A DNA stretch of 20,950 bases from an uncultured Eubacteriales bacterium (GTDB lineage: Bacteria > Bacillota > Clostridia > Lachnospirales > Anaerotignaceae). The notes beneath the pieces are model-generated. The model ran no database searches, was not told the origin of the DNA, and worked only from the letters and a program-made list of their open reading frames with translations. The first letter of the stretch is position 1. Each line of letters starts with the position of its first letter. The position numbers and the translations under genes are program-made. The stretch lies in assembly GCA_900548595.1 (NCBI GenBank), contig URLB01000014.1, forward strand, positions 1-20,950. The letters are read 5' to 3'. Positions 15,562-20,950 of this stretch are shown here, one piece after another.

Positions 15562-15739
15562 TGGATAGTATTCTTAAGGAAACTATACCTTTTATACTCA
15601 TAGAAAATGAGAAGCATACAGCCAAAGGCGTGTGACTTTTGAAGTAAATTTCCGCACAATACGGCAGCCTTATTTAACGGGTAGGCCGAGCCTTTTTCAG
15701 CTGTTGATATGAGGACAGTCTCTTTTATCTTTTCTTTTT
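15562..15739 (+). ncRNA. Candidate structured leader or small RNA upstream of coaBC
   Basis: Hand folding shows an ordered set of helices. Two 5' hairpins: GGATAGT..TTC with GAA.ACTAT.CC (15563-15589) and CTCAT/ATGAG (15597-15611). A long-range stem joins CAT, ACAGC and AAAGGC (15615-15629) to GCCTTT, GCTGT and ATG (15690-15711). It encloses two hairpins: GTGTG.ACTT with AAGT..CGCAC (15630-15657) and CGGC with GCCG (15662-15688). A terminator-like hairpin follows (15706-15729). No good open reading frame fills it. It starts just after a good promoter. I cannot assign a class: it lacks the signatures I know for TPP, SAM, cobalamin, lysine, FMN, purine and T-box leaders. A 6S-like RNA or a new riboswitch both remain possible. 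Confidence 0.55.
15706..15739 (+). terminator. Terminator-like hairpin at the end of the leader RNA
   Basis: GATA and GAGG (15706-15714) pair with TCTC and TATC (15719-15729) around an ACAG loop, with a small internal loop, and are followed by TTTTCTTTTT (15730-15739). The stem is weak compared with the other terminators in the window, as would suit a conditional one. Part of its left arm (15709-15711) is also used in the long-range stem of the leader. Confidence 0.45.
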
Positions 15740-15861
15740 ATAATTCGGTATAATTTCCTTGTTTAACAATAATTCAGATTATAACGTATATCGTAAACAA
15801 TGTTTAAAAAAGCATAAGTTCGATTGTTGACGGATTTTTTACAACACAGGAGGAAAATAAA

Positions 15862-17061
15862 ATGCTGAAAGGCAAAACGGTTGTTATCGGCGTTACGGGA
15901 AGTATAGCCGCCTATAAAATGGCGGATGTGGCGAGTACGCTTGTTAAAATGAATGCGGACGTACATGTGCTGATGACTGAAAACGCTTGCAATTTTATAA
16001 ATCCAATTACATTTGAAACGCTTACAAGCAACAAATGTATAGTAGATACATTTGACAGGAATTTTGAGTTTGATGTAAAACATATATCTCTTGCAAGAAA
16101 GGCGGACATATTTATAGTTGCTCCCGCATCGGCAAATATAATAGGAAAAATTGCCAACGGTATTGCCGACGATATGTTAAGCACAACGATAATGGCGGCA
16201 GATTGTAAAAGAATTATAGCTCCTGCTATGAATACTCATATGTATAGAAATCCGATAGTTCAGAAAAATATAGCTACTCTTAAAAGCTTGGGTTACGAAT
16301 TTGTATCTCCCTCAAGCGGACGGCTTGCATGCGGAGACATCGGCGAGGGAAAACTGGCAGACGTAAATACTATAGTAGATTATATTGTAAGAGGCGTTGC
16401 TAAAAAGGATATGGAAGGCAAAAAGCTTATAGTTACCGCAGGACCTACTCAGGAGGCTATTGACCCTGTAAGATTTATTACAAACCATTCGACAGGTAAA
16501 ATGGGATACGCTATTGCGGAAAGAGCGGCGCTGAGAGGAGCGGACGTTACTCTTGTAAGCGGACCTGTCTCCTTAAATCCTCCGTCGGGAGTAAAAGTTG
16601 TAAATATCAAAAGCGCAGAAGATATGTTTAACGCCGTAACTTCGGAATACAAAACGGCGGATATAGTAATAAAAGCAGCCGCAGTTGCAGACTACAGACC
16701 TGCAAAGGTAAGCGGCGAAAAAATAAAGAAAGAATCGGGAATGAACGTTATAGAACTGGAGAGAACAAAGGATATACTTCAGTACCTCGGCGAGCATAAA
16801 AAAGAAGGTCAGATTCTTTGCGGATTTTCTATGGAAACGGAAAATCTAATGGAAAACTCCGTAAAAAAACTTCATAAGAAAAATGCCGATATGATTATAG
16901 CAAACAGTATAAAAAAAGACGGAGCTGGATTCGGAACAGATACGAATGTTATAACGATAATAACCGAAAACGACGCGGTAGCCTATCCTATTATGACAAA
17001 ATATGAAGCAGCAGACGAAATACTGAACGCAATTATCGCGTTGGGGGAGAAAAATAAATGA
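15862..17061 (+). CDS. coaBC: Bifunctional phosphopantothenoylcysteine decarboxylase / phosphopantothenate-cysteine ligase
   Basis: A 399-residue CoaBC (Dfp) flavoprotein of coenzyme A synthesis. The N-terminal CoaC half (1-180) decarboxylates phosphopantothenoylcysteine: GVTGSIAAYK near residue 10, catalytic His74 in DVKHISLA, PAMNTHMY (121-128) and Cys157 in the RLACGDIGEGKL flap. The C-terminal CoaB half (187-399) ligates cysteine to 4'-phosphopantothenate: VTAGPTQEAIDPVRFI, NHSTGKMG and AAAVADYRP (272-280) followed by the lysine-rich KIKKESG segment. All key residues are present. A strong AGGAGG (15848-15853) is eight bases from the ATG. The stop overlaps the coaX start by four bases. A promoter and structured leader lie upstream. 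Confidence 0.96.
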   Translation: MLKGKTVVIGVTGSIAAYKMADVASTLVKMNADVHVLMTENACNFINPITFETLTSNKCIVDTFDRNFEFDVKHISLARKADIFIVAPASANIIGKIANGIADDMLSTTIMAADCKRIIAPAMNTHMYRNPIVQKNIATLKSLGYEFVSPSSGRLACGDIGEGKLADVNTIVDYIVRGVAKKDMEGKKLIVTAGPTQEAIDPVRFITNHSTGKMGYAIAERAALRGADVTLVSGPVSLNPPSGVKVVNIKSAEDMFNAVTSEYKTADIVIKAAAVADYRPAKVSGEKIKKESGMNVIELERTKDILQYLGEHKKEGQILCGFSMETENLMENSVKKLHKKNADMIIANSIKKDGAGFGTDTNVITIITENDAVAYPIMTKYEAADEILNAIIALGEKNK

Positions 17062-17822
17062 TACTTACATTGGATATCGGAAACACTAATATTGTTATAG
17101 GCGGAATAGAAAACGGTAAAGTCCTTTTTACGGGAAGAATGAAAACCGATGAAAAAAACTCCGCCGACGAAATAGCCTCTCAGATAGATTTTATTATGAA
17201 ACTCCATAATTCTCCTAAACCGGAGGGCGGTATAATATCATCTGTTGTACCGTTTGTAACCGAACGCGCGGAGAAAGCAATAAGAAATTTAACGGGCGGC
17301 GAAGTGCTGACTGTAGGCAAAAACGTAGATATAGGCATTGAGGTGCTTATGGATAACCCCGAAAAAGTAGGAGAGGACATGCTCGTTGACGCCGTAGCGG
17401 CTTTAGAAAAGTTTGAGCCTCCACTTATAATATTCGATATGGGAACGGCTTCAACATGTTCGATAATAGACAAAGACGGTCGATATGTAGGAAGTATAAT
17501 AGCTCCGGGCGTATGCATTTCCATGAATGCATTGTCAAGACGATGTGCTAAACTTCCCAGGATTAAACTGGAAGCTCCCGATAATATAATAGCAAAAAAT
17601 ACCGATCAGTCTATGAAAAGCGGAATAGTATACGGAAATGCCGCCATGATGGACGGTATTGCTGACAGGATTTTCGAAGAACTCGGATATGAAACCAAAA
17701 TAATAGCGACAGGAGGAGTCGGATGTGTAATCGTACCTCACTGTAAGCATGAGATGGAATACGACCCTGACTTAATGCTCAGAGGTCTGGCAATACTCTG
17801 GGAAAAAAATAAAAATAAGTAA
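17058..17822 (+). CDS. coaX: Type III pantothenate kinase
   Basis: A 254-residue ASKHA-fold kinase that phosphorylates pantothenate, the first committed step of CoA synthesis; type III enzymes are not inhibited by CoA and need a monovalent cation. Visible motifs: the phosphate-binding DIGNTNIVIG at residues 6-15, VGEDMLVDAVAAL near 108-120, FDMGTASTCSIID near 131, and IIATGGVG near 215. The usual GADR at the second site reads GEDM here, which may be a lineage variant. GGGGGAG (17043-17049) precedes the ATG, which overlaps the coaBC stop (ATGA). The pairing with coaBC places two parts of the pathway in one transcript; coaD and coaE are not in the window. Confidence 0.95.
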   Translation: MILTLDIGNTNIVIGGIENGKVLFTGRMKTDEKNSADEIASQIDFIMKLHNSPKPEGGIISSVVPFVTERAEKAIRNLTGGEVLTVGKNVDIGIEVLMDNPEKVGEDMLVDAVAALEKFEPPLIIFDMGTASTCSIIDKDGRYVGSIIAPGVCISMNALSRRCAKLPRIKLEAPDNIIAKNTDQSMKSGIVYGNAAMMDGIADRIFEELGYETKIIATGGVGCVIVPHCKHEMEYDPDLMLRGLAILWEKNKNK

Positions 17823-17825
17823 ATT

Positions 17826-17860
17826 AAACAGCAGCCGAAAAAGAACATCGGCTGCTGTTT
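17826..17860 (+). terminator. Terminator hairpin after coaX
   Basis: A perfect 13-bp stem, AAACAGCAGCCGA (17826-17838) with its complement at 17848-17860 and a nine-base loop, starts just after the stop codon. The T run is short (three T, inside the stem), so termination may be partial. Two further small inverted repeats (CCGT/ACGG at 17861-17873, and one around 17870-17892) follow at once. Confidence 0.75.
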
Positions 17861-17942
17861 CCGTAAATAACGGATACGGATAAGTATTCCGATTTGTGTT
17901 TAAATATTGAAGACTTTGAAAAATTTTAATTAAATGTTCATT

Positions 17943-17978
17943 TTGATTAACGTTTTATTCATATTTTAATGTTACAAT
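17943..17978 (+). promoter_or_regulatory. Possible promoter of the glycosyltransferase gene
   Basis: TTGATT (17943-17948) and TTTAAT (17965-17970) are 16 bases apart; TACAAT (17973-17978) is an alternative -10 without a good -35. The gene starts 40 to 48 bases downstream. The match is moderate in an AT-rich stretch. Confidence 0.4.
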
Positions 17979-18017
17979 AAGACAAAAATATAAACTTTTT
18001 GAAACGGAGAAAGAAAA

Positions 18018-19505
18018 ATGGCTGAAAAACTTAACGTATGCCTGTTAAACGATTCATTCCCGCCGACAATAGACGGAGTTGCGAATACTGTGTTCAATTA
18101 TGCGTCGGTAATACAAAAGGAACTCGGTAATGCCGTTGTTGCAACGCCTCAGTATCCCGATGTTACGGATAACTATGATTTTGAGGTTGTAAGATATAAA
18201 AGTTTTGACACTACAAGTATAATAGGTTATAGGGCAGGATATCCCTTTGAGACATCCGCTATAAGGGAAATACAAAACAAAAATATAGATATTATACATA
18301 CGCATTGTCCTGCCATGTCAACCGTACTTGCAAGGACTCTGAGAGAAGCTGTAAATGTACCTATAGTTTTTACATATCATACAAAATTTGACATAGACAT
18401 AAGAAAGGCTTTGAAATCAAATCTTTTACAGGAGGCGTCTATAAAGGCAATTGTTAAAAATATAGAGGCATGCGACGAGGTTTGGGTTGTCAGCAACGGA
18501 GCAGGGGAAAATCTGCGCTCGTTGGGATACAAAGGGGACTATATAGTTATGGAAAACGGAGTAGACTTTCCAAAGGGAAAGGCTGACCCTGTATATGCCG
18601 CTTCAATAAAAGAAAAACTCGGAATAGACGATGAAATTCCTGTTTTCCTCTTTGTAGGAAGATTTATGTGGTATAAGGGATTTAAAATAACGCTTGACGC
18701 CATGAAGATTATAAAAAATGCCGGATATAAATTTCACATGGTATTTGTAGGAGACGGAAGCGACGCCGTAGACATTAAAAATTATTCCGAAGAGCTGGGA
18801 CTTGCAGAAGAATGTATATTTGCCGGAGCTATCCAAGACAGAGAAGAGCTGAGGGCATATTATACAATGGCGGATATGTTTTTGTTCCCGACATCCTACG
18901 ATACAAACGGTATAGTAGTCAGAGAAGCCGCCGCATGTGGACTGGGAAGCGTATTGATAAAAGGAAGCTGCGCCGCAGAGGGTATAACAGATAGGCGTAA
19001 CGGATATTTCATAGATGAAAATGCGGAATCTATGGCAGAAGCTGTAGAAGAATTGTTGCTCAATATCAGTCTCGCACATGAAATAGGTGAAAATGCCATG
19101 AATGAAATATATATTCCGTGGGAAGAAAGCGTGAAAAAAGCCTATGAACGATACGGCAAGGTAATAGAAAAATACAGAGATCCCGATTATTCAAGAGAAA
19201 CAACTTTTACAGACGATATATTGAACGGAATAGCAGGCTTCTGCGAATCGCTTATAAAAGTAAAGAAATTCAGAGAAACCGTTACAAACGGTTTTATTGA
19301 CAAGGGTATTGAAAAACCTAAAGCAATAATTATAAAAGGGAAAACGCATTTAAATAAAAAGGTAAATTTAAAGCATTTCAAAAAAGGTCTGAATGATAAA
19401 ACAGATATGATAAAGAAAAGAATAAAAGTAAGAAATATTGCCATAAAGAAAAAACATACTGAAATAAAAGAACATCTTTGGCAATATGTCGATAGGTATT
19501 TGTAA
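18018..19505 (+). CDS. Glycosyltransferase family 4 protein with lysine-rich C-terminal extension
   Basis: A 495-residue GT-B glycosyltransferase. The N-terminal acceptor domain opens with NDSFPPTIDGVANT (11-24) and holds DIIHTHCPA (91-99) and VFTYHTKFD (117-125). The C-terminal nucleotide-sugar domain has LFVGRFMWYKGF (211-222), VFVGDGSD and FPTSYDTNGIVVREAAACG (290-308), in which Asp295 replaces the first Glu of the EX7E motif and Glu303 is kept; this DTNG variant is familiar in clostridial family 4 enzymes. The layout resembles diacylglycerol or phosphatidylinositol glycosyltransferases that build membrane glycolipids, but the substrate cannot be fixed. Residues about 395-495 form a highly basic tail beyond the usual domain. 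GGAGA (18006-18010) precedes the ATG. Confidence 0.85.
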   Translation: MAEKLNVCLLNDSFPPTIDGVANTVFNYASVIQKELGNAVVATPQYPDVTDNYDFEVVRYKSFDTTSIIGYRAGYPFETSAIREIQNKNIDIIHTHCPAMSTVLARTLREAVNVPIVFTYHTKFDIDIRKALKSNLLQEASIKAIVKNIEACDEVWVVSNGAGENLRSLGYKGDYIVMENGVDFPKGKADPVYAASIKEKLGIDDEIPVFLFVGRFMWYKGFKITLDAMKIIKNAGYKFHMVFVGDGSDAVDIKNYSEELGLAEECIFAGAIQDREELRAYYTMADMFLFPTSYDTNGIVVREAAACGLGSVLIKGSCAAEGITDRRNGYFIDENAESMAEAVEELLLNISLAHEIGENAMNEIYIPWEESVKKAYERYGKVIEKYRDPDYSRETTFTDDILNGIAGFCESLIKVKKFRETVTNGFIDKGIEKPKAIIIKGKTHLNKKVNLKHFKKGLNDKTDMIKKRIKVRNIAIKKKHTEIKEHLWQYVDRYL

Positions 19506-19535
19506 TAGCTGTAACATATTTTCTATGCCGATAAC

Positions 19536-19574
19536 AAAAAAAGGACGTCTGGGTAGCAAGACGTCCTTTTTGTT
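19536..19574. terminator. Bidirectional terminator between convergent genes
   Basis: A stem AGGACGTCT/AGACGTCCT (19542-19550 with 19559-19567), eight-base loop, preceded by seven A (19536-19542) and followed by five T (19567-19571), lies between the glycosyltransferase stop (19505) and the minus-strand gene end (19573). Flanking A and T tracts make it work on both strands. Confidence 0.9.
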
Positions 19575-20820
19575 ATTCCGTTTTTTCTTCTGCTTCAGAA
19601 AGCTTAACTATTTTTACTTCTATGGCGCGTCGCATGTTAGCCTTTAAAACCGTAAATACAAGATTATCATAAGTTACGGTATCGTTTACGCAAGGTATAC
19701 GCTCAAGTTTTTCCGAAAGCCAGCCGTTGAGCGAAACAAAATCGGAATCACATTCTTTATTAAAATATTCAAATACATCGTTTAGATTAGCTGTTCCCAG
19801 AACAATGTATTCGTCATCATTGCTGCGTATAATTTCGGGAATTTCATTATCATGTTCATCCCATATTTCTCCGACAAGTTCTTCAAGAATATCTTCAAGC
19901 GTTATTATACCGAAGGTTCCGCCGTATTCGTCGATTATAAGCGCTATCTGCGTATGCTGCTGCTGGAGATTGCGCATAAGTTTTGAGATATTTGTTGTCG
20001 GCGGAATCAAAGGCATAGGTTTTATTATATCGCTCATTGATTTTTGACCTTCAACAACATATCTGTAGTAATCTTTCTGATTAATAAAACCTATTATGTT
20101 GTCTATACTCTTTTTATAAACAGGAAGACGTGAAAATCCACATTCATTGAATACAGACGTAACTTCGTCGACTTCGGCAGTATCCTTGACAGCTACTATG
20201 CCGGTTCTCGGCGTACATATTTCGCTTACCTCAAGGTCGTCAAATTCTATGGCGTTACGTATAAGGTCGCTTTCATGCTCGTTAAAAGTTCCGTCGTGAG
20301 TGGCTTCCTCAACTATGGTAAGAACTTCTTCCTCCGTAATAATATCGGGATTTTTAATCTTTATTATTTTTGTAAGTAATTTTTTCCACAGCGTAAACAA
20401 AGAGTTAAGCGGTTTCAAAATAATATATATAATTTTCAGAAAAGGAGCTACCGCCATTGCAAAACTTTCGGGCATATCCTTGGCAATGCTTTTGGGTGAT
20501 ATTTCGCCGAAAATAAGCACGAGAACAGTCATGACAACCGTAGACAGAGTAGGACCTTTTGCTCCGCCGAATAACTGTGTAAACAGTATAGTCGATAATG
20601 TTGTAGAGGCGATATTTACTATATTGTTTCCGATAAGTATTGTCGAAAGCAAACGGTCATAATCCTCTGAAAGATAAAGAACGGTTTGAGCTCTTTTGTT
20701 TCCCGATGAAGCCTCATTTTTCATCTTTATTTTATTATAAGTAGAAAATGCAGTTTCCGTTGCCGAGAAAAAAGCGGAAAAAATTATAAGTATTACTATT
20801 GATATTATTAGATATGTCAT
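19573..20820 (-). CDS. CNNM/CorC-HlyC family membrane protein (DUF21, CBS pair, CorC_HlyC domain)
   Basis: A 415-residue integral membrane protein. The N-terminal DUF21/CNNM domain (1-150) has hydrophobic helices and the conserved FFSATETAFS (17-26), GNNIVNIAST (64-73) and FGEISPKS (104-111). A CBS-domain pair follows (about 195-320, including GFSRLPVYK and DEYGGTFGIITLEDILEELVGEI in two parts), then the CorC_HlyC domain (about 330-405). Family members are mostly linked to magnesium or other divalent-cation efflux (MpfA, PaeA/CorC); the older name hemolysin is misleading. The start at ATG 20820 is fixed by an in-frame TGA eight bases upstream, though AAAGGA is about 17 bases away, so initiation may be weak or coupled. 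It lies 35 bases after the His/Cys-rich gene. Confidence 0.9.
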   Translation of the reverse strand: MTYLIISIVILIIFSAFFSATETAFSTYNKIKMKNEASSGNKRAQTVLYLSEDYDRLLSTILIGNNIVNIASTTLSTILFTQLFGGAKGPTLSTVVMTVLVLIFGEISPKSIAKDMPESFAMAVAPFLKIIYIILKPLNSLFTLWKKLLTKIIKIKNPDIITEEEVLTIVEEATHDGTFNEHESDLIRNAIEFDDLEVSEICTPRTGIVAVKDTAEVDEVTSVFNECGFSRLPVYKKSIDNIIGFINQKDYYRYVVEGQKSMSDIIKPMPLIPPTTNISKLMRNLQQQHTQIALIIDEYGGTFGIITLEDILEELVGEIWDEHDNEIPEIIRSNDDEYIVLGTANLNDVFEYFNKECDSDFVSLNGWLSEKLERIPCVNDTVTYDNLVFTVLKANMRRAIEVKIVKLSEAEEKTE

Positions 20821-20855
20821 TTTATTTCAGTTTATATCCTTTCTGTACACGCAAA

Positions 20856-20950
20856 TCAGTGCTCATGGCAGCCACAGTCGTGATGATGTTCATGGTCATG
20901 GCAGCCACAGTCGTGATGATGTTCATGGTCATGGCAGCCACAGTCGTGAT
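20856..20950 (-). CDS. 3' end of a gene with a His/Cys-rich repeated metal-binding tail, partial
   Basis: Thirty codons and a TGA stop (20856-20858) are visible; the gene continues past the window edge. The tail is built from an 11-residue unit HDCGCHDHEHH, repeated, and ends CHEH. Every residue except Gly is His, Cys, Asp or Glu, so strong binding of Zn, Ni, Co or Cu is expected. Tails like this occur on SlyD-type FKBP prolyl isomerases, metal chaperones of the CobW/HypB type and some metal transporters or regulators; the body of the protein is out of view, so I do not name it. It is upstream of the CNNM/CorC gene on the same strand with a 35-base gap, which suggests one transcript and a shared metal theme. 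Confidence 0.7.
   Translation of the reverse strand, partial: HDCGCHDHEHHHDCGCHDHEHHHDCGCHEH
20864..20950. repeat. 33-bp perfect tandem repeat
   Basis: Two full identical 33-base units (20864-20896 and 20897-20929) and 21 bases of a third (20930-20950, to the window edge). The unit starts CATGGCAGCCACAGTCGTGA. It keeps frame (11 codons) inside the coding tail on the minus strand. Identity also covers synonymous positions. Confidence 0.95.

Noticed and set aside
15562..15739. Firm assignment of the leader as 6S RNA, RNase P RNA or a T-box
   Set aside because: The GAGGACAGTC stretch only loosely resembles the RNase P core and there is no room for the rest; no T-box sequence or specifier hairpin is seen; 6S stays possible, but the enclosed two-hairpin junction is not the simple 6S rod and I cannot compare models here.
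15504..15850. Similar segments TTGACG..TTTTTT..TTTACAACA near 15504 and TTGACGGATTTTTTACAACA near 15827 as a repeat or second promoter
   Set aside because: Matches are short and AT-rich, spacing differs, and the second lies too close to the coaBC start to serve as a promoter.
20856..20950. CRISPR-like array of 33-base repeats
   Set aside because: The units abut with no spacers and keep an open reading frame coding for a His/Cys-rich tail, so this is a coding tandem repeat.

Overview
The window looks like ordinary chromosome from a low-GC Gram-positive anaerobe of the class Clostridia, probably Lachnospiraceae or a close relative. The signs are AT-rich DNA with heavy use of ATA (Ile) and AGA (Arg) codons, strong AGGAGG-type ribosome binding sites, Firmicutes-type gene sets (yicC-remA-gmk-rpoZ, priA, type III pantothenate kinase coaX) and many ATGA-coupled genes. 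No tRNA, rRNA, insertion sequence, CRISPR array, prophage or integrase is visible.

Layout. (1) 1-3616, plus strand: the last codons of a probable tsaE, then tsaB, rimI and a Lon-family protease, tightly packed and closed by a terminator at 3622. (2) 3670-6490, plus strand: a YigZ/IMPACT protein and topoisomerase III (topB), ending at a terminator shared with the convergent unit. (3) 9307-6544, minus strand: an MBOAT acyltransferase, an SGNH hydrolase with a membrane anchor, and a YaiI/YqxD protein; the first two form a probable cell-envelope O-acylation module. (4) 9308-11060: an AT-rich, gene-poor stretch with two orphan genes, a small lipoprotein and a 126-residue conserved-looking protein. 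(5) 11061-13148, plus strand: yicC-remA-gmk-rpoZ behind a near-consensus promoter, closed by a strong terminator, followed by priA with its own terminator. (6) 15527-17822: a good promoter, a structured RNA leader of about 180 nt with a terminator-like hairpin, then coaBC and coaX, which catalyse consecutive parts of coenzyme A synthesis. (7) 18018-19505: a family 4 glycosyltransferase with an unusual lysine-rich tail. (8) 20950-19573, minus strand: the end of a gene whose C-terminus is built from perfect 33-bp repeats coding for a His/Cys-rich metal-binding tail, followed by a CNNM/CorC-type membrane protein.

How the genes fit together. The TsaE/TsaB proteins (tRNA t6A modification), RimI, RemA, Gmk, RpoZ, PriA and TopB are housekeeping functions in information processing and nucleotide supply. 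CoaX makes 4'-phosphopantothenate and CoaBC converts it to 4'-phosphopantetheine. The most interesting signals are non-standard: the long structured leader before coaBC-coaX, which could be an undescribed regulatory RNA or a stand-alone small RNA; the relocation of coaBC from its usual place between rpoZ and priA; the expanding metal-binding repeat at the right edge; and the orphan genes at 9.8-10.9 kb.
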